From contig NC_133294.1 of NCBI RefSeq assembly GCF_005239225.2, forward strand, positions 22,994,527 through 23,058,526: 64,000 nucleotides of DNA, in the 5' to 3' direction. The position numbers and the translations under genes are program-made. This DNA comes from Populus alba (taxonomy: Eukaryota; Streptophyta; Magnoliopsida; Malpighiales; Salicaceae). Shown piece after piece: positions 22,655 through 31,494 of the stretch. Numbering within the stretch: the stretch's first letter is position 1; every line of letters begins with the position of its first letter. Below the pieces are notes generated by a model. That model did not search any database and was not told the DNA's origin. It saw only the letters and a program-made list of their open reading frames with translations.

Positions 22655-25435
22655 ATGGCAGAGTCAGCAGTGAGTCTTGTAATTGACAAGTTGGCTCCAT
22701 TGCTAGCTCAAGGGGTGCAACTACTGAAAGGTGTTTACAAAGAAGTTGTAGATATCAAAGATGATCTGGAGGCCATCAGAGCTTTTCTGAAAGATGCAGA
22801 CTCAAAGGCTGAGAAAGAAGGTGCGAGCGAAAGTGTGAAAGTATGGGTAAAGCAAGCAAGGGAAGTTGCTTATCAGATTGAAGATGTCATTGACGAATAT
22901 AATACGCTTCATGTGGCACAACATCGTGATCGGCGTGTACTCGCGGTCTTCTTAACTAAAGTCTCTTCCTTGGTTCGGAAATTGCCTCTACGCCATAAGA
23001 TCGCATCAGAGATTCATGGTGTTAGAAAAACTCTTCAGAGAATCAAGGACAGAAGTGAAGGCTTCCGGTTCGCATCTTCAGAGCAAGGAGGCTCAAGTAA
23101 CATTGTCTTGCATGATCCTCGATTAGGTTCTCATTTCATTGAAGATTCCGAGCTTGTTGGCATTGAATCTACAAAAGATGAATTGATAAGCCTCTTGGTA
23201 AGCGGAGAATGTCAGAGGACAGCGATCGCGGTGGTTGGAATGGGAGGAGTGGGAAAAACCACTCTTGCAAAGAAAGTATATGACAGCTACGTAGTGAAAC
23301 AACACTCTCAATGCCGTGCTTGGATTACTGTGTCTCAATCATACGACAGGGTGGAACTCTTAAGGAGCACGTTAAAGAAATTATATGAAGCTAAGAAAGA
23401 GCCTTTTCCTGAGGCCTTTGTCACAATGGACGCTTTATCGTTGATTGATGAACTTAGAAAATATTTACAGCAAGAACGGTATTTAGTTGTATTCGATGAT
23501 GTGTGGGAAATCCGCTTCTGGGGAGATGTGGAGCATGCCTTGGTGGATAACAACAAAGGTAGCAAAATACTGGTCACGACAAGAAATGAGGATGTTGCTA
23601 ACTTTTGCAGGAGATCTTCATTGGTTCATGTCTATCAGATGAAATCTCTACCTCAACGAGAAGCTTGGGAACTCTTCTGCAAAAAGGCATTCAAGTTTGA
23701 TTTTGAAGGGAATTGTCCAAAAGATTTGGAGGAATTCTCGCAAGACATTGTTAGAAGATGCGGAGGATTGCCACTGGCAATTGTGGCTGTTGGTGGACTT
23801 CTAGCAACCAAAGAAAGGGTCATTCCAGAATGGCAAAAAGTGGTCAATAGTCTCGATTCTACAATGGCGAGTGATCCTCATGTTGAGAATGTCACTAAAA
23901 TTCTCTCCCTCAGTTTTCACGACCTTCCTTACGACCTCAAAGCATGTTTCTTGTATTTCGGGATGCTTCCCGAAGATTTCTCCATCAAACGTACAAGAAT
24001 AATTCGGTTATGGGTGGCTCAAGGTTTTGTACAGGAAAAACGAGGATTGACATTAGAAGAAGCCGCGGAAGAGTGCTTGAATGGACTCATTCGTCGAAGT
24101 CTAGTCCAAGTAGATGAAGCTAGCATGAAAGGAATTCCCAAAACATGTCGAGTGCATGATCTGGTACGAGACGTCATTCTTTCCAGGTCAGAAGAACTAA
24201 GTTTCGGCCATGTTTCTTGGAATTCCTCAGCTTTGAAAGGCATAGCACGACACATGTCCATAAGCAAGGGAGGAAGTGACAATCCAAAGGGAAGCACCAG
24301 GTCTCAAACTCGCTCTGTCATGGTCTTCTGCGGGGCAAAGCTGCAAAAGCCAATAATTGATGCAATATTTGAAAAATGTAAGCTTTTGACCACATTAGAT
24401 TTTGAAAAGTGTCCGATAGATGAAATTCCAGAAGAGTTGGGAAATTTGCTACACCTGAAGTATTTAAGCTTAAGAGAGACACTGGTGTCAAATCTTCCAA
24501 AATCAATAGGAAAGCTGCAAAACCTAGAGTTCTTAGACTTGAGTGCTTCCTTGGTGGACAGGTTGCCAGTTGAGGTTAACAGATTCCCTAAATTGCGATA
24601 TCTTTTGGGTAATCCTAAACGGGTTTTGGGGCTCCTTGTACGTGGTAGCCTAGGGCAGTTAGAGCTGTTGCAAACACTCTTTTTAATTAATGCAGGTGAC
24701 GATCATGAACGGAAATTAATAAATGAGATTGGAATGTTGAAGCAATTAAGGAAACTGGGGATCGTGAATTTGAAAAAAGAAAATGGAAGGGATCTATGCA
24801 TTGCCCTAGAGAATATGCCTCACCTGCTGTCGCTTAGTATTGCTTCAGAGGGTTATGGGGTTGCAATTCTTGACTTGCAGGCAATGTCTTCTGCTCCTCT
24901 TCACCTCCAATCTCTCCGTCTTTGGGGGAAACTAGAAAGGCTGCCTGAGTGGATTTCCAGACTGCACAATCTAGCTAAATTGAGATTGACTCTTACTATG
25001 TTGATGGACGGTGATTCGATTAAAGTCCTACAAGCTTTGCCCAATTTAAGATTTCTTAGGTTCCTTCGTGGATACAATGGAGAGAAGATGCATTTTGAAG
25101 GAGGAGGGTTTCAGAAACTCAAGTCTCTACGTCTTGCAGGCTTGACTGAATTGAATACAATTATTATAGACCAAGGAGCAATCCCCCTTCTTGAAAAACT
25201 AGAAATAGGTTTTTGCCAGAGTCTGAAGGAGGTGCCTTCTGGGATACAACACTTGAAAAATCTCAAACAGCTATCACTGGCAAAGATGTCAGATGAGTTC
25301 AATGAGAGATTGTCACCCAATAATGGCCAAGACCACTGGATAGTGAAACATGTACCAGTTCTCCAATACGACGGCACTTACGATCCTGATGATGGAAGTT
25401 CTTATGAAGCACGGATGAAGCTCTGGTTTGGGTAG
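22655..25435 (+). CDS. CC-NB-LRR immune receptor, RPM1-like (NLR1)
   Basis: Intracellular nucleotide-binding immune receptor, 926 residues in one exon. The Rx-type coiled coil (1-140) has the EDVID motif at 76-80. The NB-ARC domain has P-loop GMGGVGKTT (195-203), kinase-2 LVVFDDVW (277-284), RNBS-B GSKILVTTR, GLPL (371-374), RNBS-D CFLYFGMLPEDF and VHD in place of MHD (500-502). About ten degenerate leucine-rich repeats run from about 560 to 900. All catalytic motifs are present, so it looks functional. The start AAAAATGGCAG is the same in all three copies. Recognition specificity cannot be told from sequence. Differences from NLR2 are few in the NB-ARC domain and concentrated in the LRRs. 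Confidence 0.96.
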   Translation: MAESAVSLVIDKLAPLLAQGVQLLKGVYKEVVDIKDDLEAIRAFLKDADSKAEKEGASESVKVWVKQAREVAYQIEDVIDEYNTLHVAQHRDRRVLAVFLTKVSSLVRKLPLRHKIASEIHGVRKTLQRIKDRSEGFRFASSEQGGSSNIVLHDPRLGSHFIEDSELVGIESTKDELISLLVSGECQRTAIAVVGMGGVGKTTLAKKVYDSYVVKQHSQCRAWITVSQSYDRVELLRSTLKKLYEAKKEPFPEAFVTMDALSLIDELRKYLQQERYLVVFDDVWEIRFWGDVEHALVDNNKGSKILVTTRNEDVANFCRRSSLVHVYQMKSLPQREAWELFCKKAFKFDFEGNCPKDLEEFSQDIVRRCGGLPLAIVAVGGLLATKERVIPEWQKVVNSLDSTMASDPHVENVTKILSLSFHDLPYDLKACFLYFGMLPEDFSIKRTRIIRLWVAQGFVQEKRGLTLEEAAEECLNGLIRRSLVQVDEASMKGIPKTCRVHDLVRDVILSRSEELSFGHVSWNSSALKGIARHMSISKGGSDNPKGSTRSQTRSVMVFCGAKLQKPIIDAIFEKCKLLTTLDFEKCPIDEIPEELGNLLHLKYLSLRETLVSNLPKSIGKLQNLEFLDLSASLVDRLPVEVNRFPKLRYLLGNPKRVLGLLVRGSLGQLELLQTLFLINAGDDHERKLINEIGMLKQLRKLGIVNLKKENGRDLCIALENMPHLLSLSIASEGYGVAILDLQAMSSAPLHLQSLRLWGKLERLPEWISRLHNLAKLRLTLTMLMDGDSIKVLQALPNLRFLRFLRGYNGEKMHFEGGGFQKLKSLRLAGLTELNTIIIDQGAIPLLEKLEIGFCQSLKEVPSGIQHLKNLKQLSLAKMSDEFNERLSPNNGQDHWIVKHVPVLQYDGTYDPDDGSSYEARMKLWFG

Positions 25436-25707
25436 CTAACCCAACTGGCTTAAGGGTTTATGATACTACAGGTAATGCGAAGTTAAATGATATTCACTCT
25501 AAACCAACTCGTTTCTTATAGCAATCCTAATACATTATCAGCGTTCTTCAATTATTTCTCGAATTTCCTCATTCTTTTTACTCGTTAGAATTCAAATTCA
25601 ATTATCAGCGTTCTTCCATTCTTTGTGGTAGGTAATATCGATGATGTTCAGGTTCTACCTGTTCCCTTCACTAGCTAATTGGTAAGCACTTTTATCTTTC
25701 AATTGTG

Positions 25708-25746
<39 letters not shown>

Positions 25747-25769
25747 CTCTAAACTAACTGGATCACGGC
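25436..25769. other. 3' flank of NLR1
   Basis: Shares the start of the downstream sequence of NLR2 and NLR3, including the TGTGGTAGGTAATATCGATGATG-region near 25,623, then breaks off at a long (TA)n tract (about 25,711-25,742) beyond which DUF2431 sequence begins. The microsatellite therefore marks a rearrangement junction. Confidence 0.6.
25711..25742. repeat. (TA)n microsatellite at a duplication junction
   Basis: Sixteen or so TA units separate NLR1 3' flank from the DUF2431 fragment. At the NLR2 and NLR3 copies the same place has only a short TATATA tract (34,530 and 51,911). Confidence 0.9.
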
Positions 25770-26160
25770 AGCTTCAGGGTAATCCAATTGAAATATGGAA
25801 ACGTCAGAAAATCACATTTGAATGAGGAATTCCTCAAACAACTTTCAGCATGAATTCAAAAGACTTAGACTACAGGCTGACACCTTTGGCTGTTGATATC
25901 ACGATGGAAGGTGCTAGTCACTCATTTGGAACATGTAACAGAGGTTTTACGCCCTAGAGCAACTCTGTTAACGAAGTCCCAATGTCTGAGTTTGGAAGAT
26001 TCCCAGAAATTTTCATGCATTGAAATCCATATACGTCCCACGGACGTCAGAGAATTAATCAACCTTTTAGCAGCGGGAGGCATCGAGAGATTGTACGCAG
26101 ATATGGTCAGCACCCAGAGGGAACAAGGGGGTTTGTTTAGTGTTTATAGGGAGAATTAAT
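25770..26160 (+). pseudogene. DUF2431/BMT5-like gene fragment (last-exon part)
   Basis: Matches the 3' half of the last exon of relic B (28,846-29,215) at DNA level, starting in the sequence around CGGCAGCTTCAGGGTAATCC. In-frame stops appear (TGA within TTTGAATGAGGAA near 25,820, TAG within GCCCTAGAGC near 25,957), so it is dead. No upstream exons accompany it. It marks the left edge of the second LEA_2-DUF2431 segment copy. Confidence 0.85.
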
Positions 26161-26282
26161 CAACTTTGTACATGATTGCTTGAAGATGTGAATGAAAAGA
26201 ATGTCAGAGTAGTGGTAAAACCAGCCTTACGCTCTTGGTTTTGTTAATTAGTGTTCGTAACTCTGGCATTAGAAGTTAAGAG

Positions 26283-26317
26283 ATGTGTGCATGTGTGTGC
26301 GCGCGCGCGCGTGTGCA
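26283..26317. repeat. Alternating purine-pyrimidine (TG/CG) tract
   Basis: Thirty-five bases alternate strictly purine-pyrimidine, with a core of consecutive GC steps at about 26,299-26,311 between GT steps. The homologous site at 29,364-29,380 has only TG/TA steps, so the CG part is new or expanded here. Such tracts favour Z-DNA. Confidence 0.85.
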
Positions 26318-26410
26318 GTTATCATTTTTCTTTCTATTAATTCCATTCCAGTTTCCAGTCCATCATCTTTAAAAGTTATGCGTACTTGATCAAATGGATT
26401 GCCACTTGGA

Positions 26411-26584
26411 TTGGGTTGCTTACTTTCTTGCTGTCTGACTTTGATGTCTCTGCTGAATAACTTTGTGGATGGCTTGCTTTGATATAACAATCTGATTGAG
26501 AGAGACTGGAAAGCTTCGCTTTTCTAGTGGTGGAGCTGCTTCTGGGGGCAGCGGCAAGGGTGGTGGAGGAGGGAGTGAAAGCAT
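26411..26584 (-). pseudogene. Truncated copy of the NHL/LEA_2 gene 5' end
   Basis: Aligns to the first ~58 codons of the LEA_2 gene (17,951-18,121) with several substitutions and small indels, including loss of a few bases in the middle. It stops before the transmembrane helix, so it cannot encode a working protein. The initiating CAT is at 26,582-26,584. It was carried along with the divergent spacer and shows the polarity of the segment duplication. Confidence 0.88.
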
Positions 26585-27676
26585 CTCTAGGTTTTTTGAA
26601 GGAAAAAACTTCTAAAGCAAGTTTAGTTGGAGAAGATGGAGATTAAAATTGTTGTTTCTTTAAGTATATTAGGATGTGGAGGAAGTAAAGTTTGGGTAGT
26701 GGGCCAACATTTTTTTTTTTTGAGATTGGCGAAAGGATGTGTAAGTGGATTTAAAGTTGGAAATCACAGCTGTTTTTGTTTGAATTGCCCTTTGCTTTTG
26801 AATATGCACTGCTGTATAAGAAATTGCTAAAGAAATGGTCACGCAAAAGGCTCAAGTTTCTAAACTGTTTCTTCAAGTACTTTTGTATTTTGGACCTTTT
26901 AAGTTGGTGACCAATGATTCAAAATCCTACTGATCCAATGGCTATGATTTGGTTATATTAAATTTAAGATAGTACTGGAATATGATATCAGCTCTGGACT
27001 GGGAAGTTATACTGCATTAAGAAAACATTTAGTGGAAAGTTAAAAGATAAATGCCGTGATCTGACTAAGATAATGAAACCAATATAAGGAAAACTTAGCT
27101 TCTTCAAAGGTGGACCAAGCGGGACAGCAGTGGTAAGTGGTATTTTGACAGCGCTGATTGTCATATTTATTTTCATGTGAAGATTATTTTGGTGCAGATC
27201 TGAAAACGTGTTTCAAATGGCAAGGTTACATACCAGGGTTTGCATCCAAAAACTGAATTTTGTTCATCTTCCCTTTCTTTAGCCTAGGCCACCACAAGCC
27301 CATGGCCAATTTGTTGTTTTCTGATACATTTTCCATGGGCTTGTATGACCTAAGTTACAAATTTGGACTCGAAACAGGATAGCAGCTTCAGGTGCTCCTC
27401 CTGTAATAGTTTTTAGTCAAATCAATGATCATTGATTCATGTCCCTGTAGGAGAAGCAGTGTCCCACATAAAGCAGCAAACTTGCATGTTCTTTTCCTTC
27501 CCAAACTACCCCTCTTTAGTCCACCATCTCTAAAGATACCCTTCTTTAGCTCACCACCACAAAAGCCCACCACTCTACTAAAGTTGGACTGCAGTGACAA
27601 ATTCATCTGGCCTATACGCTGATCATACACTGAATTTCTCTTAAAAAATCAGACTGTATTTACTAAAGAGAGTCCA
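26585..27676. repeat. Divergent spacer, copy 2 of the duplicated 1.1-kb segment
   Basis: Near-identical to 18,122-19,219, collinear, flanked by the same pair of genes in the same orientation. Together with the truncated LEA_2 copy this defines the left part of the cluster's duplication unit. Confidence 0.85.
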
Positions 27677-29215
27677 ATGATGGCTGATAAACAGGCAGTG
27701 AAACAAGTGGATATTGGAAAAGGAGAAGATAAGGAGAAATGGGTGAAACACTATTCATCAAAACATCAGATACTAGTTGTTTTCATTTTTTTCCTCCACC
27801 TCTATTAGATGTCGTGATCCAGAAATACAAGAAAGCAAAATCAAATTTGGAATCTTTAAAGGAGTTAGGAGCATCTACATTATATGGAGTGGATGCAACA
27901 AAAATGAAGCATCACTTAACTTTGAGGATGCAGAAGTTTGATCGGATCATATTCAACTTTCCTCATGCAGGTTTTTATTTAAAGGAAGACAATAACCTTA
28001 TGATTGAGTAAGCTATTTTCCTTCAGTACTCATCTTACTGGTGAAGTAGTCTTCTTTATTATAATGTGATTCTTTTCTGTTCTTTGGGGCTTATAAGACA
28101 TGGAAAGGTCATTTACTTGAAAATTTACATATTTGGCAATCTTACAGCCCCACTCTAACTTAATAGCTGTTCTATATTCAATACAAGCATAAATATGTAA
28201 TATTTTCAAACTCGACAGAGCCGAACTATGAAGTTTAAGACTTGATGGACATGAACTATAGCTTTTTGTGCCTAAAATTTAAACACTGTTCCTATTGGTT
28301 CATTCTAGCAAGGACTGTACTGCTGAATCTAATAAACAGAAGGGAAATTTCTTTCAAATGGTTAGATGTCATACAGAGTTAAGGAACTGACAGTGCATTA
28401 GACTTGCATGGATGTTGAATACGTAGCAATTGTGAATGTTATATCATGTTCCTTGGAACATGAGAGTATCCAAATCCTATGATATCTATAGTTGTTTGGT
28501 TCAATTAATCACAAGATAACTGGACATACTTGTTATTGTTACCTGTTCTCTGGCATTGTATCTTAGGATGCATAAGGAGCTTGTGGGAAACTTCTTTGGG
28601 AATGCGAATGACATGCTACAAGCTTATGGGGAAATTCATGTAACCCACAAAACATCACCTCCATTCTGCCACTGGAACATTTTGGAACGTGATGATTTTA
28701 AGATGGAAGACTATCCAGGCTACAGCAACAAGAGAGGAGAAGTTGATAGATGCGATCAGCATTTCCCTTTGGGAGAGTGTAGTACTTTCAAATTCAGATC
28801 CTCCCATACTGATAAGTCAGATTCCGCACTCAAAAGATCTCGGCAGCTTCAGGGTAATCCAATGGAAATATGGAAACGTCAGAAAATCACATTTGATCGA
28901 GGAATTCCTCAAACAACTTTCAGCATGAATTCAAAAGACTTAGACTACAGGCTGACACCTTTGGCTGTTGATATCACGATGGAAGGTGCTAGTCACTCAT
29001 TTGGAACATGTGGCAGAGGTTTTACGCACTGGAGCAACTCTGTTAACGAAGTCCCAATGTCTGAGTTCGGAAGATTCCCAGAAATGTTCATGCGTGGAAA
29101 TCCATATACGTCCCACGGACGTCAGAGAGTTAATCAACCTTTTAGCAACGGGAGGCATCGAGAGATTGTACGCAGATATGGTCAGCACCCAGAGGGAACA
29201 AGGGGGTTTGTTTAG
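27677..29215 (+). pseudogene. DUF2431/BMT5-like gene relic B (most complete copy)
   Basis: The family (Pfam DUF2431, Rossmann-fold 25S rRNA uridine-N3 methyltransferase, BMT5-like; Arabidopsis At4g26485 type) binds S-adenosylmethionine through a Gly-rich loop after the first strand. Exon 1 starts at 27,677 or 27,680 and reads MADKQAVKQVDIGKG... to KHYSSKHQILV, then runs into intron-like pyrimidine sequence and a stop. The Gly-rich loop expected next is missing. Exon 2 is 27,809-28,007 (KYKKAKSNLESLKELGAS, DATKMKHH, FDRIIFNFPHAGF) and exon 3 is 28,567-29,215. Exon 3 lacks a stretch between HWNILE and DDFKMEDYPGY. It continues in an open frame for about 120 residues beyond the core domain to a TAG-free end at TTTAG. 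Loss of the cofactor loop makes methyltransferase activity unlikely; a transcribed remnant remains possible. Confidence 0.8.
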
Positions 29216-29794
29216 TGTTTATAGGGAGACTAGAGCACCTCTTTGTACATGATTGCTTGAAATTGTGAATGAAAAAAAATGTCAGAGTAGTGGTAAAACC
29301 AGCCTTACGCTCTTGGTTTTGTTAATTAGTGTTCGTAACTCTGGCATTAGAAGTTAAGAGATGTGTGCATGTGTGTGTATTTACGCAGTTACCAGCTCAT
29401 ACTTTTGGGCAGCTATGTCTGTCAGCTTTTAATGGTTTCAATTAATTATGGTTTCATGCTGCATTTTTCTTTCTATTCCATTCCAGTTTCCAGTCCATCA
29501 TCTTTAAAAGTTATGCGTACTTGATCAACTGGATTCCAGTTTCCATAATATAATAAAATAAAATAATAATAATAATAATAAATAAAAATGAAATTATAAA
29601 AATTAGGCGCCTTCGCGGCAGTTTCTCCGCCTGGGTTCGGCAGTTTGGGGTGATTCTACTCGGTGTAACACGGTAACAATGTACATAGTCACTCACTGAG
29701 AAGATAAGGATCAAGGAAAATGCTATGAAATTATCATGAGAAGATTAGTTCAAAAGATTTTTTTTTTTTTTTCATTCTAATACATTCATGTAAA

Positions 29795-29797
<3 letters not shown>

Positions 29798-29836
<39 letters not shown>
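29798..29836. repeat. (AT)n microsatellite
   Basis: About 19 uninterrupted AT units within the NLR2 upstream spacer. Confidence 0.95.
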
Positions 29837-29838
<2 letters not shown>

Positions 29839-30674
29839 AATCTTGCTTTTATGATTGATGAGTTGTTATTTAGAAAATCTTTATCATGGTTGATAAATAT
29901 AAAAAAGAGGGAAAAGAGTTTTAACTAAAAAAATGCTTTTTATCCTTAATATTTAATTTTTTATTTATTTATTCTAATTTCTTTCATTTTTGTCGAGTAA
30001 AAAATTAACTCAGAATTTTATTTTTTTGTTAGAAAAATATATTAATAAGAAAATGAGAAGTTATACATTTAAATTATTACTCATCTTACAAAACAAAACA
30101 AAATATTACTATATAATTAGATGAATAAAACTTGAAGAGTACTCCGATAAGATATCTTAATTTATAGTTATTCTGAACTTCCTGATTTAATTTATAATTA
30201 ACATTAACATTAACATTTTATATATATATATATATTTATTTGTTGATATAATTATAAAATTATTTTATTAACTACACACATTAACTTTTGATTTTTTTTG
30301 TTGTTGTTAGAGAAAAATTTAAGTGATTAATGAGCGTTTTAAGAGAGAAATGAGGGGTCAATAGTTTTTTTATATACAAGAGAAAGACAATATTTATGTG
30401 TTTTGTTGATATTCAATTTGTTTAAATTTTAATTATTATTATTATTATTTTTTTTAATTATTATTATACTTATAAAGCATGACATCTTTAATTATTGTGC
30501 CCTAGAACTGTGTTATTTTACCGAATCTTTTTCAAACGTCATGATTCATCTAAAATTTTAAATTTACTGTCCTAATTGAAAATTTCAAACATCTAAGGCC
30601 CACTTGTTGAAATCAAACAGCTATGGCTTGGCGTTCTAAAAAGCTGGTCCACTGCACAATGAAAACAATAATGC

Positions 30675-30701
30675 AAGAGAGAGAGAGAGAGAGAGAGAGA
30701 G
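30675..30701. repeat. (GA)n tract in the NLR2 leader
   Basis: A run of GA dinucleotides just upstream of the conserved upstream ORF. The NLR1 and NLR3 leaders have a shorter version (GAGAGAGAGAG near 22,053 and 48,275), so tract length differs between paralogues in a likely 5' UTR or core-promoter site. Confidence 0.9.
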
Positions 30702-30749
30702 CACCCATATATCACAGAGAGGAGGAGTAGAAGCAGCAACCACTTAATT

Positions 30750-30803
30750 ATGGCGACGGTGGATCAGATGGTCTCCTTCCTCCAGCTCGAATCAAATCCA
30801 TAA
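30750..30803 (+). promoter_or_regulatory. Conserved upstream ORF in the NLR2 leader (17 aa)
   Basis: Encodes MATVDQMVSFLQLESNP, one residue different from the NLR1 version (P to S at residue 15). It stands in the same position before the leader-intron donor (GAG|GTTTGTC near 30,896) and the acceptor CTCGCAG| before the NLR2 start. Confidence 0.55.
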
Positions 30804-31211
30804 CTTCTCAGCAAATTAACTCTTCTAAATAAGCCAACTGGGATATTGGTGTAGCTGAATTCTAAAAGCTATATTCGGATCGAAGATCATATGAGGTTTG
30901 TCTTTTTATTACACGTTGGGAATTGTAATAGATAAGCTTTCTTTCATTTTCAATTTCTACATTAATATATGAATTTAGAGATCGTTTGAAATTATTTATG
31001 AAAATAGACTTCTGATTTTAGATCATAATTTAAAGCTTTTTTTTTTTTTTTTTTGAAAAAAGGAATTGATAAAAATACGTTGAAGGTATATCTGGTAAAA
31101 ATGACTCAAAACAAAAAACCTTTTTTGAAGAAAATATGTAGTATAAGTTGGAATCTATATTTGGAAATTAAAAATTTTAACTTTTGATTAAATCAAGATT
31201 CTTGCACTCTA

Positions 31212-31244
<33 letters not shown>

Positions 31245-31245
31245 T
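31212..31245. repeat. (ATT)n microsatellite in the probable NLR2 leader intron
   Basis: About ten ATT units inside a 200-bp AT-rich stretch (about 31,100-31,310) that is absent from the NLR1 and NLR3 leaders. Confidence 0.92.
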
Positions 31246-31494
31246 ACTTTATTTGTTTTTAAAAAATATTATTTTAGAAAATATCATTTTAATTTTGTTA
31301 AAAAAAAAAAATCTTGAAACAAGTAACTGGTATGACTTTGTTATATCTATGGTGGAATCACCGAAGATATACAAGGCTGGTACAACCGGTTACAATAATT
31401 TTGTAACATGACCAACCTACAATAATTTAATTACTTCCTAAATTCAAAATTTGTTCTCGCAGCAAAGAAGATCAAATAGAAAGGAGTAGAAAAA

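Larger units (their letters stand above)
29216..30749. other. AT-rich spacer between DUF2431 relic B and NLR2
   Basis: The first ~300 bp is the 3' flank shared with 26,161-26,370. The rest is AT-rich with A/T runs and the (AT)n tract at 29,798-29,836, and is not shared with the NLR1 or NLR3 upstream regions. Homology to those leaders resumes near 30,640. No gene is supported. Confidence 0.55.

Noticed and set aside
23123..25377. Antisense open frames repeated in all three NLR genes
   Set aside because: They recur only because the sense strand is conserved. No start context or family resemblance.
18161..27630. Small open frames present in both copies of the divergent spacer
   Set aside because: Present twice because the spacer was duplicated recently. 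Frames differ by indels between copies, which argues against translation.
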